The position numbers and the translations under genes were made by a program. The notes beneath the pieces were generated by a model. That model saw only the letters and a program-made list of their open reading frames with translations, made no database searches and was not told the origin of the DNA. Shown here one piece after another: positions 8,415 through 18,922 of a DNA stretch of 64,000 bases (its first letter is position 1; every line of letters starts with the position of its first letter). This DNA comes from Elioraea thermophila (ex Habib et al. 2022). GTDB lineage: Bacteria > Pseudomonadota > Alphaproteobacteria > Acetobacterales > Acetobacteraceae. The stretch is from assembly GCF_003336755.1 (NCBI RefSeq), contig NZ_QMDI01000005.1:124001-188000 (forward strand). The letters run 5' to 3'.

Positions 8415-9719
8415 GTGCGGGCCCGCCTCGTTTTCGCCGCCGCCCTCCTCCTCGCTCCCCAAGCGGCGGCGCAGGAGGCCTTCACCTTCTCGATCGAGGA
8501 GGTGGCGCAGAAGCCCTTCGAGTGGGGCGGCTATGCGGAACTGAAGTCGGACTGGACGCGCTGGCGCACCGAAAGCCCGTTCCGACGTCTCGCCCGCCCC
8601 GGCGGCCAGCCCGCCACCTCGCTTCGCCTGCAGCCGGGGCTGACGCTGAACGGCATCCTCCGCCAGGGTCCCTTTCGCCTCGTCGCCTCCGGCAACATCA
8701 CCTACCTCGCGGATTCGACCGATGTCGGGCGGGGAGATGCCCTGCTGTACGAGAGCTACGGGCTTGCCGAATGGGCGCCGGGCAACGCGGTCGCCTTCGG
8801 CAAGCGCGTGCTGCGCTGGTCGAAGTCCTATGCCTTCCAGCCGGTGGGCTTCGTCGAACGGGCGCGCGATCCGACCGACCCGGACGCGGCGCGCGAAGGT
8901 TACTGGATGGGCACCCTCGAACTCACGCGCAGCTTCGCCGAGGCGGGCCCTCTGCGCACGCTCGGCGCGACCGCCGTCTTGCTTCCCGTCAGCCCGGCCT
9001 TCAACCGGGAGTTCGCCGCCGATCGCGGACTGAACGCCGCGCTTCGCCTGACCGCCCTGGTCGCCGATACCGATCTCGACCTCTACGCCTTCACCGGGGA
9101 TTCGCGGGCCAATCGGCTAGGCATCGGGGCGGGGCGCAACCTGCTGGCGGAACTCGTCGTCTACGGCGAGGCCGCCTGGACGGCGGAGGAACCGCGCCCG
9201 GTGGTGCTGGATCGCGCCACGGGGCGCATGGGGCGGATCACCACGGGCGGCATCGCCGGGTTCGTTGGCCTGCGCTGGCAGGCACCCACCGACACCACGG
9301 TGATCCTCGAATACCTGCACAACGGGACGGGGATCCGCCCGCAGGAGTTCGCCGACGCGCTCGCCCTGATCGACCGCGCGGGGGATCGGCTGGAGGCCGG
9401 GCTGCCGCCCGCACCGGGCGACGAGGTGGCGCGGCGCCTCGCCCGCGCCTACCAGCGCCCGCAGCCCCTGCGGGACTACCTCTATCTGCGCGTGTCGCAC
9501 AAGGAGCCCTGGGGGCTCCTCTACGTCACGCCCGCCTTCACCGCGATCGTCGATGCGGCGAACGGGTCGGCCACGCTGCAGCCTGAGGTGTCCTATACCG
9601 GCTTCACCAATCTCGAGCTTCGCCTGCGCGCACAGGCGACCGTGGGTGAGCGGGAGAGCGACTTCGGTGCGCGTGCGGCGCGCGCGCGGGTGGAGTTCCG
9701 CCTCCGCGCCTTCTTCTGA
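8415..9719 (+). CDS. Outer-membrane beta-barrel protein of the envelope ABC system
   Basis: A 434-residue exported protein. It has a Sec signal peptide (RLVFAAALLLAPQAAAQ, cleavage predicted near residue 20), then FEWGGYAELKSDWTRW and a long run of alternating hydrophobic/aromatic strands. It ends VEFRLRAFF; the C-terminal aromatic is the usual BAM recognition signal of beta-barrels. It resembles no named porin that I can identify. The GTG start at 8415 comes 8 bp after the LolA-like gene and makes it the last gene of the unit. The role as an outer-membrane acceptor or channel for the ABC/LolA-like pair is inference from gene order. Confidence 0.7.
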   Translation: MRARLVFAAALLLAPQAAAQEAFTFSIEEVAQKPFEWGGYAELKSDWTRWRTESPFRRLARPGGQPATSLRLQPGLTLNGILRQGPFRLVASGNITYLADSTDVGRGDALLYESYGLAEWAPGNAVAFGKRVLRWSKSYAFQPVGFVERARDPTDPDAAREGYWMGTLELTRSFAEAGPLRTLGATAVLLPVSPAFNREFAADRGLNAALRLTALVADTDLDLYAFTGDSRANRLGIGAGRNLLAELVVYGEAAWTAEEPRPVVLDRATGRMGRITTGGIAGFVGLRWQAPTDTTVILEYLHNGTGIRPQEFADALALIDRAGDRLEAGLPPAPGDEVARRLARAYQRPQPLRDYLYLRVSHKEPWGLLYVTPAFTAIVDAANGSATLQPEVSYTGFTNLELRLRAQATVGERESDFGARAARARVEFRLRAFF

Positions 9720-9724
9720 CCCCT

Positions 9725-10006
9725 CTATCGCGCCGGCCCGCCCGGCACGATCCGCCCGCCCTCGATTCGCGCGGGCGCATAGGTCTCGCCGGGCTTCATC
9801 GCGCGGAAGTCGGCGAACAGCATCAGCCCGACCGCGACCAGCACCACGCCGACGAAGGACAGCACCACCCACGGCACGTCGCGCCAGGCGATCGCGGACT
9901 CGCTCTCGCCGTTCGCCTCCGCCGCGCGGCGCACCAGGAACAGCCAGCCGAAATACAGCACGAAGGGAATGAGGAAGAGCAGCACCCCCTGGATGACGCC
10001 GCGCAT
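9725..10006 (-). CDS. Small membrane protein, DUF6111 family
   Basis: A 93-residue protein with two predicted helices (about residues 5-25, VIQGVLLFLIPFVLYFGWLF, and 47-67, VVLSFVGVVLVAVGLMLFA), joined by a charged loop. The C-terminal GETYAPARIEGGRIVPG is characteristic of the alphaproteobacterial DUF6111 group, whose function is unknown. It lies 8 bp after the Nudix gene in the same direction, so it is the last member of the DUF1285-Nudix-DUF6111 unit. It faces the beta-barrel gene convergently with a 5-bp gap. Confidence 0.7.
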   Translation of the reverse strand: MRGVIQGVLLFLIPFVLYFGWLFLVRRAAEANGESESAIAWRDVPWVVLSFVGVVLVAVGLMLFADFRAMKPGETYAPARIEGGRIVPGGPAR

Positions 10007-10014
10007 GGAACCGG

Positions 10015-10614
10015 TCACACCTCCCGCAGGACGATGGCGAAGGAAGCAAGGATCGCGGCCGTCGCCCCCCAGATCACGTGGCGATCGTGCGGCACCACCC
10101 AAACGCGGGGGCGTCGGCTGCCGTAGGCCGCGCCGTCCTCGAGCCTGGGCCCCAGCGCGGGGTCGGTGAGCTGGGTGAGGGGCAATTCGAACACCTCCGC
10201 CACCTCGCGCGGGTCGGGCCGCGGCGAAAAGGGCGGCGTGACCAGCCCGACGACGGGAGTCACCCGAAACCCCGTGCCGGTGAACACGCCGGGCAGCCGG
10301 CCGATGATTTCGATCGTCTCGCGGGCGAGCCCGACCTCCTCCTCGGCCTCGCGCAGAGCGGCCGCTTCGGGCGAGGGGTCGTGCGCCTCGATCCGCCCGC
10401 CCGGCAGGCTCACCTGCCCCGCATGGGCGGAGAGGGTCGCCGTGCGCAGGGTGAGCAGGATGGTGGGTTCCGGGTGCAGGACGACGGGAACCAGCACCGC
10501 CGCCGCCCGCGCCGCGGACGGGTCGGCGCCCGGCGGTGGCTCGAGCACCGGGAGCGCCCGGCTCAAACACCCGGGCTCGGTGCGCAGCCGGGCGGCGATC
10601 GGATGGAGCGTCAC
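10015..10614 (-). CDS. Nudix hydrolase, CoA pyrophosphatase type
   Basis: A 199-residue enzyme with the NuCoA signature before the Nudix box (ILLTLRTATLSAHAGQVSL), followed by the Nudix box itself with LPGGRIE and the catalytic REAEEEVGL. Members cleave CoA or CoA esters to 4'-phosphopantetheine and 3',5'-ADP. The GTG start overlaps the stop of the DUF1285 gene (GTGA), showing tight coupling. In many alphaproteobacteria this DUF1285-Nudix pair lies beside moxR and cca-like genes, as here. Confidence 0.88.
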   Translation of the reverse strand: MTLHPIAARLRTEPGCLSRALPVLEPPPGADPSAARAAAVLVPVVLHPEPTILLTLRTATLSAHAGQVSLPGGRIEAHDPSPEAAALREAEEEVGLARETIEIIGRLPGVFTGTGFRVTPVVGLVTPPFSPRPDPREVAEVFELPLTQLTDPALGPRLEDGAAYGSRRPRVWVVPHDRHVIWGATAAILASFAIVLREV

Positions 10615-11276
10615 GGCTCCCCCGCCGGGCCGAGCACGAAGAACCGACCGCAGGACCACACGCCGAGCACCCGCTCGCCGTGCACCGTCTCCGGCACGGC
10701 GAGGGCGACCAGCTCGTAATAGACCGCGCGCTCGATCCGCGCCTCGATCGGAAACCGGCCCTGTCCCTCCCGCACGCGGAGATACGGCGTGGGCAGGCAG
10801 GTGACGAGGTCGTGCGCAACCCGAATCGGGTGCGCGGGCCCCGCCTCGATCAGCTCGTCCACGTTGGTGCGGAACGACAGCACCTGGCGTTCGCCTTCCC
10901 CCGCGACGAAGAGTTCGACCGCGACGAAGGGCGCATCGTCCACCGTGATGCGCCCGCGCTCGGCCGGCGTCACCAGCCAGTATGAACCATCCGCCTCCCG
11001 CGTCAGGCAGGAGGCGAACAGGCAGACGAGCGCCTTGCGGCGGATGGGGCTGCCTTCGTAGAGCCAAGTGCCGTCGCGGCGGATGCGGATCGCGACATCG
11101 CCGCAGAAGACAGGCGCGCGTTCGCTGCGCGCGTGAGGCGGCGTCAGCCTGAGCCCCGGGATGGGCGAACGGTCGCCGCCGTCGGCCGATCGGTTCGGCT
11201 CCACGCGCTCATGCGCCGATCGCATCAGGAAAGACACCGCCGAAGCACCGCCCTGTTCCCGCTCGTCCTTCGCCAT
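10611..11276 (-). CDS. DUF1285 domain protein
   Basis: A 221-residue cytoplasmic protein recognisable as DUF1285 from CGDVAIRIRRDGTWLYEGSPI and the later VTPAERGRITVDDAPFVAVE, the two conserved blocks of this family of double beta-barrel proteins of unknown role. The start at 11276 (MAKDE) is my choice; an ATG at 11225 is possible because the first 20 residues look unconserved. It is the first gene of the three-gene unit with the Nudix hydrolase and DUF6111, and is divergent from moxR. Confidence 0.8.
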   Translation of the reverse strand: MAKDEREQGGASAVSFLMRSAHERVEPNRSADGGDRSPIPGLRLTPPHARSERAPVFCGDVAIRIRRDGTWLYEGSPIRRKALVCLFASCLTREADGSYWLVTPAERGRITVDDAPFVAVELFVAGEGERQVLSFRTNVDELIEAGPAHPIRVAHDLVTCLPTPYLRVREGQGRFPIEARIERAVYYELVALAVPETVHGERVLGVWSCGRFFVLGPAGEP

Positions 11277-11380
11277 CGGCCGCGCGTCACGTCCGCGTGA
11301 CCCTCGGAGCCGCGAGGTTCCGACACGACGGCATATAGGTAGCATCGCGGGTGCGCGTGTAGAGGCCAGGGAGAAACCGC

Positions 11381-12396
<1,016 letters not shown>

Positions 12397-12400
<4 letters not shown>

Positions 12401-13302
12401 AACATCCCGAGGCGCCGGCCGCCTCCGCGCGGCGCGCCGAACAGCTTGCCGCCCGTCTTCCTCCCCTTCTCGTCGCGGCGGAGCGGGTCGCCGCCACCGT
12501 CGCGCAGGGCGTGCATGGGCGGCGCCGGGTCGGGCAGGGCGACAGTTTCTGGCAGTTCCGCCCCTTCCTCGCCGGCGACCCCGTCTCGCGCATCGACTGG
12601 CGGCAATCGGCGAAGAGCGACCGCACCTTCGTGCGCGAGACGGAGTGGGAAGCCGCGCAGAGCGTGTGGCTGTGGCGCGACGCCTCGGCCGGGATGCGCT
12701 GGCGCTCGAGCCCCCGCCTGCCCGAGAAGGCGGAGCGGGCGGAACTCCTCCTGCTCGCCCTCGCCTCGCTGCTGTTGCGCGGCGGCGAACGCGTGGCGCT
12801 GCTCGGGCTCGGCATGCGGCCCGTGTCGGGGCGGGGCATGATCGAACTCCTCGCCCAGGCCGTCGCCCGGCGCGGTGATCCCGGCACGCTCTCGCCGCTT
12901 CCCCCCGCCGCGCCCCTGCCCGCCCATGCCCGGGTGGTGCTGATCGGCGACTTCCTCTCCCCGCTCGATGCGGTGCAGGCGGCGATCGGCCGCCTCGCCG
13001 CCATTCCGGTCTCGGGGCATCTCCTGCAGGTGCTCGACCCGGCGGAGGAGGTTCTCCCATTCCGCGGTCGGGTCCGGTTCGAGGGGCTCGCGCGCGAGGG
13101 GGCGGCGCTGATCGGCAAGGTCGAGGGGATCCGCGCGGACTATCAGGCGCGGCTCGCCGCCCATCAGGAGGGGCTGAAGGCGATCGCCGCCGCCGCCGGC
13201 TGGTCCTTCGCCACGCATCGCACCGACCATGCGCCGGAGACGGCCCTGATGGGCCTCTACCTGGCGCTGGCGCCGGACCGCGTCCGCGGCCGGGCGGCGT
13301 GA
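12397..13302 (+). CDS. DUF58 domain protein
   Basis: A 301-residue protein with the DUF58 core GQGDSFWQFRPFLAGDPVSR and the IDWRQSAKSD stretch (consensus R-x-Y-x-x-G-D-x-x-R-x-I-D-W). A degenerate VWA-like fold follows (VWLWRDASAGM, then VVLIGDFLSPLD). No membrane helix is seen, so it is probably cytoplasmic. It overlaps moxR by ATGA and is followed after 13 bp by the BatA-like gene. Known families imply that it is the client of MoxR; its own activity is unknown. Confidence 0.9.
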
Positions 13303-13315
13303 GAGCGGCGCGCGC

Positions 13316-16027
13316 ATGATCGAGGCCCTCGCCGGCGTCACCTTCGCCTATCCCTGGCTGCTGGCGGCACTCGCCCTGTTGCCGGTGCTGATCTGGCTGC
13401 TGCGCGTCACCCCGCCCGCACCGAAGCAGCAGGTCTTTCCGGCGGTGCGGCTCCTGCTCGGGCTGGAGCGGCGTGAGGAAACCTCCGCCCGCACGCCGTG
13501 GTGGCTGCTGCTGTTGCGGATCCTCGCCGCGGCCTGCGTCATCCTCGGCCTCGCCCGACCGGTCCTTGACGGTGGCCGCTCGCTCGCGGGCTCAGGCCCC
13601 CTCCTGGTCGTGGTCGATGACGGCTGGGCCTCCGGCCCGCAGTGGGAAGCGCGGATGAGCGCGCTCGATGCCGCGCTCGGCGAGGCGGAGCGGGCGGGGC
13701 GTCCGGTCGCGCTGCTCACCACCGCGCCCTCCGAGCAGGGCGCTTCCCCGGCCGTCACCGCCGTCATGCCGGCGGCCGACCTGCGCGAGCGGGTCGCCGC
13801 GCTGCGCCCCCTGCCTTGGGCGCCCGATCGGGCGGCGGCGGCACGGGCGCTCGAGCGCGCCGAACTGCGCGGCGCCTCCGTGCTCTGGCTCGCCGACGGT
13901 CTCGTCCACGGCGAGGCTGAGGCCGAGCGCGACTTCGCTGCGCGCCTCGCCGCACTCGGTCCCGTCACCGTCGTCGCCCCGGCCGTGCCGGCGCCCGCCC
14001 TGCTCGCCCCACGCTCGGAGCCGGGAGGGATCATCGCCCGCGTCGCCGCCGTGCCGGCCGAGACGGAGCGGCGCGTCGCCGTGCTCGCCCGCACGGCAGA
14101 CCAGCGCACCCTCGCCCGCGTCGAGCTCGTCATCCCGCCTGGGGCAGGCGACGCCGAAGCCGAGATCGCGCTGCCGCCCGAACAGCGCAACGCGCTCGCC
14201 GCCCTCGTCATCGAGGACGTCGCCTCGGCCGGCGCGGTCGCGCTGCTCGACGAGCGCTGGCGCCGCCGCCCCGTCGGCCTGATCGCGGGCTCGGCCGAGA
14301 CCGCCGACCAACCGCTGATCGGCGAGCTCTATTACGTCGATCGCGCCCTCGTCCCGTTCGCGGAACTGCGCCGGGGCACGGTGCGCGATCTCCTCGCCCG
14401 CGAGATCGCGGCGATCGTGCTCGCCGACGTGGACACGCTCACCCCGGCCGACCAGGCCCTGCTCGCGCGCTGGATCGAGCAAGGCGGCGTGCTGATCCGT
14501 TTCGCCGGGCCACGCACGGCAGCCCGTCCCGACGACTTGCTTCCGGTGCGGCTGCGCGCGGGCGACCGCCAATTGGGCGGCGCCCTCTCCTGGCAGCAAC
14601 CGGCTTCGCTCGCCCCCTTCCCCGAGGACAGCCCCTTCGCCGGCCTCGCCGTGCCGGACGACGTGCGCATCGCCCGCCAGGTGCTGGCCGAACCCGCGTT
14701 CGATCTAACGCGCAAGACCTGGGCCCGGCTCACCGACGGCACGCCGCTGGTCACGGGCGAACGGCGCGGGCGCGGCACGGTGGTGCTCTTTCACGTCACC
14801 GCCAACACCGATTGGTCGAACCTCCCCCTCTCCGGCCTGTTCGTCGCGATGCTGGAGCGTCTGATTCGCCTCGGGGTCGGGGTGGCGGCAACGGGAGACG
14901 CCGTGCTGCCGCCGCTCGAGACGCTGGACGGGTTCGGCCGGCTCGGCGCCCCGCCGCCCCTCGCCGCCGGACTCGCCGCCTCCGCCATCGCCAGCACCGC
15001 GCCCTCGCCGCGGCATCCGCCCGGCTTCTACGGTGCGGAGGCGGCGCGCACCGCGCTCAACCTTGGCGGCACGCTGGACCGTCTCGCCCCGCTCGCGCTT
15101 CCCGCCGGTGCTTCGGTGCAGCGACTGGGCGAAGCCCCGCTCGCCCGCGACCTTCGCCCCTGGCTGCTCGGCGCGGCACTTCTCTTGCTCAGCCTCGATC
15201 TCATCATCGCGCTCTGGCTGCGCGGCCTGCTGCGTGCCCCCGCACCTGCCCGCGCCGCCGCCCCGGCCGCGATCGCCCTCCTCCTCGTCGCCGCCGCCGC
15301 GCCGGCCTCGGCGCAGGTCGACCCGATGCGCGCCGCCCTCGAGACGCGGCTTGCTTTCGTCGTCACCGGCTCGCCGGAGGTCGATCGCGTCTCGCGCGCG
15401 GGCCTGATCGGCCTCACCGACTTCGTCAATCGGCGCACCGCGACCAACCTCGCCGAGCCGATGGGGGTGCGGCCCGGGCTCGACGAGCTCTCCTTCTTCC
15501 CCCTCCTCTACTGGCCGGTGACGGCCGACCAGCCCTCGCCCGACGAGCGTGCGATCGAGGCGCTCAACGCCTTCATGCGCGACGGCGGCATCATCGTGTT
15601 CGACACCCGCGACGCCGGGCTCGGGCGGGGGATGAACGCGGGGGCCTCGGCCGCCCTGCAGCGCCTGACACGGGGGCTCGCCATCCCCGAACTCCATCCC
15701 GTGCCGGCCGACCACGTGCTGACGCGCGCCTTCTACCTGCTGTCCGACTTCCCCGGCCGCTACATCGGCGGGCAGACCTGGGTGCAACGGCACGAGGACA
15801 GGGCGAACGACAGCGTGAGCCCGGTGGTGATCGGCGCCAACGACTGGGCGGCGGCCTGGGCGGTGGACGAGGCCGGGCGCAACCCCTACGCCACGGTGCC
15901 GGGCGGGGCACGGCAGCGCCTGCTCGCCTACCGCTTCGGGGTCAATCTCGTGATGTACGCGCTCACCGGCAACTACAAGGGCGACCAGGTGCACGTGCCG
16001 ATCATCCTCGAGCGTCTCGGGCAGTAG
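13316..16027 (+). CDS. BatA-type membrane protein with C-terminal DUF4159
   Basis: A 903-residue membrane protein. The N-terminal BatA domain starts FAYPWLLAALALLPVLIWLL with a second helix at about residues 61-82. A periplasmic middle part (about 90-600) has a VWA-like and GATase-like look (RFAGPRTAARPDDLLPVRL). Helices near 620-640 and 648-668 follow, and then the C-terminal DUF4159 domain (about 680-903: LSFFPLLYWPVTADQPSP, GGIIVFDTRD). BatA-like proteins partner MoxR/DUF58. The DUF4159 domain probably binds a ligand or partner in the periplasm. The length is typical for alphaproteobacterial versions. Confidence 0.85.
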   Translation: MIEALAGVTFAYPWLLAALALLPVLIWLLRVTPPAPKQQVFPAVRLLLGLERREETSARTPWWLLLLRILAAACVILGLARPVLDGGRSLAGSGPLLVVVDDGWASGPQWEARMSALDAALGEAERAGRPVALLTTAPSEQGASPAVTAVMPAADLRERVAALRPLPWAPDRAAAARALERAELRGASVLWLADGLVHGEAEAERDFAARLAALGPVTVVAPAVPAPALLAPRSEPGGIIARVAAVPAETERRVAVLARTADQRTLARVELVIPPGAGDAEAEIALPPEQRNALAALVIEDVASAGAVALLDERWRRRPVGLIAGSAETADQPLIGELYYVDRALVPFAELRRGTVRDLLAREIAAIVLADVDTLTPADQALLARWIEQGGVLIRFAGPRTAARPDDLLPVRLRAGDRQLGGALSWQQPASLAPFPEDSPFAGLAVPDDVRIARQVLAEPAFDLTRKTWARLTDGTPLVTGERRGRGTVVLFHVTANTDWSNLPLSGLFVAMLERLIRLGVGVAATGDAVLPPLETLDGFGRLGAPPPLAAGLAASAIASTAPSPRHPPGFYGAEAARTALNLGGTLDRLAPLALPAGASVQRLGEAPLARDLRPWLLGAALLLLSLDLIIALWLRGLLRAPAPARAAAPAAIALLLVAAAAPASAQVDPMRAALETRLAFVVTGSPEVDRVSRAGLIGLTDFVNRRTATNLAEPMGVRPGLDELSFFPLLYWPVTADQPSPDERAIEALNAFMRDGGIIVFDTRDAGLGRGMNAGASAALQRLTRGLAIPELHPVPADHVLTRAFYLLSDFPGRYIGGQTWVQRHEDRANDSVSPVVIGANDWAAAWAVDEAGRNPYATVPGGARQRLLAYRFGVNLVMYALTGNYKGDQVHVPIILERLGQ

Positions 16028-16031
16028 CGCG

Positions 16032-18119
16032 ATGGACGGCACCCGCACTCTCGCGGCGATCGCCTTCGACCCGCTGCTGCCGACCCCGCTGTTCGCCGCG
16101 CTGGCCGCTCTCGCCGGCCTCGCCGTGGGGCTTGCGCTGTGGCGTCGCGCGCGGGGGGCGTGGTTCCGCGCCTTCGCCGCCGCCGTGCTGCTGCTCGCCC
16201 TCGCCAACCCGCGGCTGGTGCAGGAGACGCGGCGGTCGCTCCCCGACATCGCCGTGCTGCTGGTGGATCAGACCGCCTCGCAGCGCGTGGGCGAACGGAT
16301 GGCGTTGGCGGACGCCGCCCGACGCACGCTCGAGGAGAAGGCGCGCACTCTCGATGCGCTCGAACTCCGCACCGTGGTGGTACCCGAGGCGGGGGCGAAC
16401 GGCACCCGGCTGTTCGAGGCGCTTGGCCGGGCTTTGGCCGAAGTGCCCCGCGGGCGGCTCGCCGGCACCATCGCCATCACCGACGGCCAGATCCACGACG
16501 TGCCGGAGGAGGCGGAAGCGATCGCGCGCGCCACCGGTGGTGCCCCCTTCCATTTGCTGCTGACCGGCCGGCGCGGCGAGACCGACCGTCGCGTGCGCAT
16601 CCTCGAGGCCCCGCCCTTCGGCATCGTCGGCCGCAGCGTCGAGATCCGCCTGGTGGTGGAAGACCTCGGCACCGCGGGCGGGGCGGAGAGCGTGACCATC
16701 ACGCAGCGGCGCGACGGCGAACCGCCGCGCCAGGCGCGGATCCGCCTCGGTGAGCCGCACACCATCCGCCTGCCGATCGAACGCGCCGGCCAGACCGTGC
16801 TGGAGATCGAGGCCGAGGCCCTGCCCGGCGAGGTGTCGCTGCTGAACAACCGTGCGGTGGTCGCGGTGAACGGCGTGCGGGACCGGCTGCGCGTCCTGCT
16901 GGTGTCCGGCGAACCGCATGCCGGCCAGCGCACCTGGCGGCGGTTGCTGAAGGCCGACCCGAACGTCGATCTCGTGCACTTCACCATCCTCCGCCCGCCG
17001 GAGAAGGACGACCTCACGCCGCTGTCGGAACTCGCGTTGATCGCCTTCCCGGTGCGCGAACTCTTTCAGGTGAAGCTGCGCGAGTTCGACCTCATCATCT
17101 TCGACCGCTTCGCCAATCGCGGCATCCTGCCGCCCTCCTATCTGCGCAACATCGCCGAGTATGTGCGGGGCGGCGGCGGGCTCTTCCTGTCGGTCGGGCC
17201 CGAGTACGTCGGTCCCGTGTCCCTGTTCAACACGCCGCTCGGCCAGGTGCTGCCGGCGAGCCCGACGGGGCGCATCGGCGAGGCGCCGTTCCGCGCCCGC
17301 GTCAGCGAGGTCGGCGCCCGCCACCCGATCACCGCCGCCCTGCCGGGGGCGAATGCTGGCGAGGCCGACGCCGCTTGGGGCCGCTGGTATAGGCGCATCG
17401 ACGTCGCTTCGCCGCGCGGACAGGTGCTGATGACGGGTCCGGCCGGCGAGCCCCTCCTGATCGCCGACCGGGTGGGCGAGGGCCGGGTCGCGCTCCTGCT
17501 CACCGACCAGATCTGGCTGTGGAGCCGCAACCACGACGGCGGCGGGCCGCAGGCCGAAGTGCTGCGCCGTGCCGCGCACTGGCTGATGAAGGAGCCCGAT
17601 CTCGAGGAGGAGGATCTGCGTGCCCGGGTCGAGGGCGAGCGGATCGTGGTCGAGCGCCGCAGCCTCGGCGAAGCACCGCCGCCCTCGCTGACCGTCACCG
17701 CTCCCTCCGGCGAGACGCGCACCCTCGCCCTCGAAACGCTGGCGCCCGGCCGCGCCGGGGCCGAAATGCTCGCCGACCAGCCGGGGGTGTGGCGCATCGC
17801 CGACGGCACGCGCCTCGCCTTCGCCGCGGTGGGTGCCGGCAACCCGCGCGAGTTCCTCGACCTGCGCGCCCTGGCCGAACCGGCCGCCGCCGTGGTGCAG
17901 CGGTCGGGCGGCGCGGTCGCCTGGCTTGCCGACCAAGTTCCCGACCTTCGCCGCGTGGCGGCCGGTCGCCCGGCGCGCGGCCCGGGGTGGATCGGGCTGA
18001 AGCGGAACCGCGACCACGTCGTCACCGGCGTGTCCGATCTGCCACTGATGCCGCCTTGGGCGGCGCTGGTGCTGATCCTCGGCGCCGCGGTGGTCGCCTG
18101 GCGGCGCGAGGGGCAGTGA
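16032..18119 (+). CDS. Membrane-anchored GATase-like protein of the MoxR operon
   Basis: A 695-residue protein with two N-terminal helices (about residues 18-36 and 44-62), a VWA-like segment (DIAVLLVDQTASQRVGERM), beta-sandwich repeats, and a class I glutamine-amidotransferase-like domain (about 285-460: RVLLVSGEPHAGQRTWRRLL, YVRGGGGLFLSVGPEYVGP) without an evident catalytic Cys. A single C-terminal helix (WAALVLILGAAVVAW) follows. It starts 4 bp after the BatA/DUF4159 gene and completes the standard MoxR-DUF58-DUF4159-GATase set. It is probably a periplasmic scaffold with unknown substrate. Confidence 0.82.
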   Translation: MDGTRTLAAIAFDPLLPTPLFAALAALAGLAVGLALWRRARGAWFRAFAAAVLLLALANPRLVQETRRSLPDIAVLLVDQTASQRVGERMALADAARRTLEEKARTLDALELRTVVVPEAGANGTRLFEALGRALAEVPRGRLAGTIAITDGQIHDVPEEAEAIARATGGAPFHLLLTGRRGETDRRVRILEAPPFGIVGRSVEIRLVVEDLGTAGGAESVTITQRRDGEPPRQARIRLGEPHTIRLPIERAGQTVLEIEAEALPGEVSLLNNRAVVAVNGVRDRLRVLLVSGEPHAGQRTWRRLLKADPNVDLVHFTILRPPEKDDLTPLSELALIAFPVRELFQVKLREFDLIIFDRFANRGILPPSYLRNIAEYVRGGGGLFLSVGPEYVGPVSLFNTPLGQVLPASPTGRIGEAPFRARVSEVGARHPITAALPGANAGEADAAWGRWYRRIDVASPRGQVLMTGPAGEPLLIADRVGEGRVALLLTDQIWLWSRNHDGGGPQAEVLRRAAHWLMKEPDLEEEDLRARVEGERIVVERRSLGEAPPPSLTVTAPSGETRTLALETLAPGRAGAEMLADQPGVWRIADGTRLAFAAVGAGNPREFLDLRALAEPAAAVVQRSGGAVAWLADQVPDLRRVAAGRPARGPGWIGLKRNRDHVVTGVSDLPLMPPWAALVLILGAAVVAWRREGQ

Positions 18120-18150
18120 CCTCGGGCGGCGTCGGCTCTAGGGTCGCGCC

Positions 18151-18681
18151 ATGCGCACCGTTTCTCGCCTGATCGCCCTGCTGTTTGCCCTCGCGGCCGC
18201 CATCGGCCCCGCCGCCGCCCAGCAACGGGCGGAACCGCACCAGGCGCCCACCAACCCGACGCAGGCGCTGTTCGATGCCATCAATCTCGGCGACCTCGAC
18301 GAGGTGCGGGCCGCCGTCGCCGCCGGGGCCAACATCGCAGCGCGCAACGTGCTCGGCCTCACCCCGCTCGACTTGGCACTCGATCTCGGCCAGACGGACA
18401 TCGCCTTCTTCCTCATGTCGCTCGGGCGGGCGCCGACCCGGGCGCAACCGCCCGAGCCCGCCGCGCCGCGCGCGCCGGCACCCATCCCGCCCGTGGCGGG
18501 ACGTGGGCAGGCCCGGCCCGTGCCAGTGCCGGTGACCCCTGCGCCGGCCGCCGCCGTGCCCACCGCGCCGTTGTGGCGTGGCGATGGCGGTGCGCCCGTG
18601 CCCGAAGCCGGGTTCCTCGGTTTCGATGCCGGCCGCCCCGCGGGGGCGAGGCCGCCGGCAGCGGATCGGCCGCGCGGCTGA
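18151..18681 (+). CDS. Exported ankyrin-repeat protein
   Basis: A 176-residue protein with a Sec signal peptide (LIALLFALAAAIGPAAAQ) and two ankyrin-like repeats at about residues 40-100 (ALFDAINLGDLDEVRAAVAA, NVLGLTPLDLALDLGQTDI). A long Pro/Ala-rich tail follows, low in complexity. Ankyrin repeats mediate protein binding; the partner is unknown. It lies 31 bp after the GATase-like gene and may be the last gene of the MoxR operon. Confidence 0.75.
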   Translation: MRTVSRLIALLFALAAAIGPAAAQQRAEPHQAPTNPTQALFDAINLGDLDEVRAAVAAGANIAARNVLGLTPLDLALDLGQTDIAFFLMSLGRAPTRAQPPEPAAPRAPAPIPPVAGRGQARPVPVPVTPAPAAAVPTAPLWRGDGGAPVPEAGFLGFDAGRPAGARPPAADRPRG

Positions 18682-18922
18682 GCCGCAGCGCGTCGATCAC
18701 TCCATCATCCCGCTGGCTCGGACGAATGGATCGCGTCTCGGCGATGCGAGCCGCCCTGAGGTCCCCGCTCAGCGGCAAGCGGCCCGGCCGCACTGGCTGC
18801 CGGCACTGACCCCAAGTCAGCGTGCCTTGGCCGGCCGCCCGGCGCGACGCTCCCGCGAAGGAACCCCTCCCTACCCCCGTGCGGCGAACCGCGCAGGACG
18901 CAGCAAGCGGGCGATGCCGCGC

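Noticed and set aside
16002-18017. A 671-codon open frame antisense to the GATase-like gene
   Set aside because: No domain or signal, and the plus-strand gene has membrane helices and conserved motifs in the right order.
18682-18922. Possible gene between the ankyrin and aldolase genes
   Set aside because: Frames here have no ribosome site or recognisable protein pattern; it is best read as a convergent spacer with a weak dyad around 18,800.
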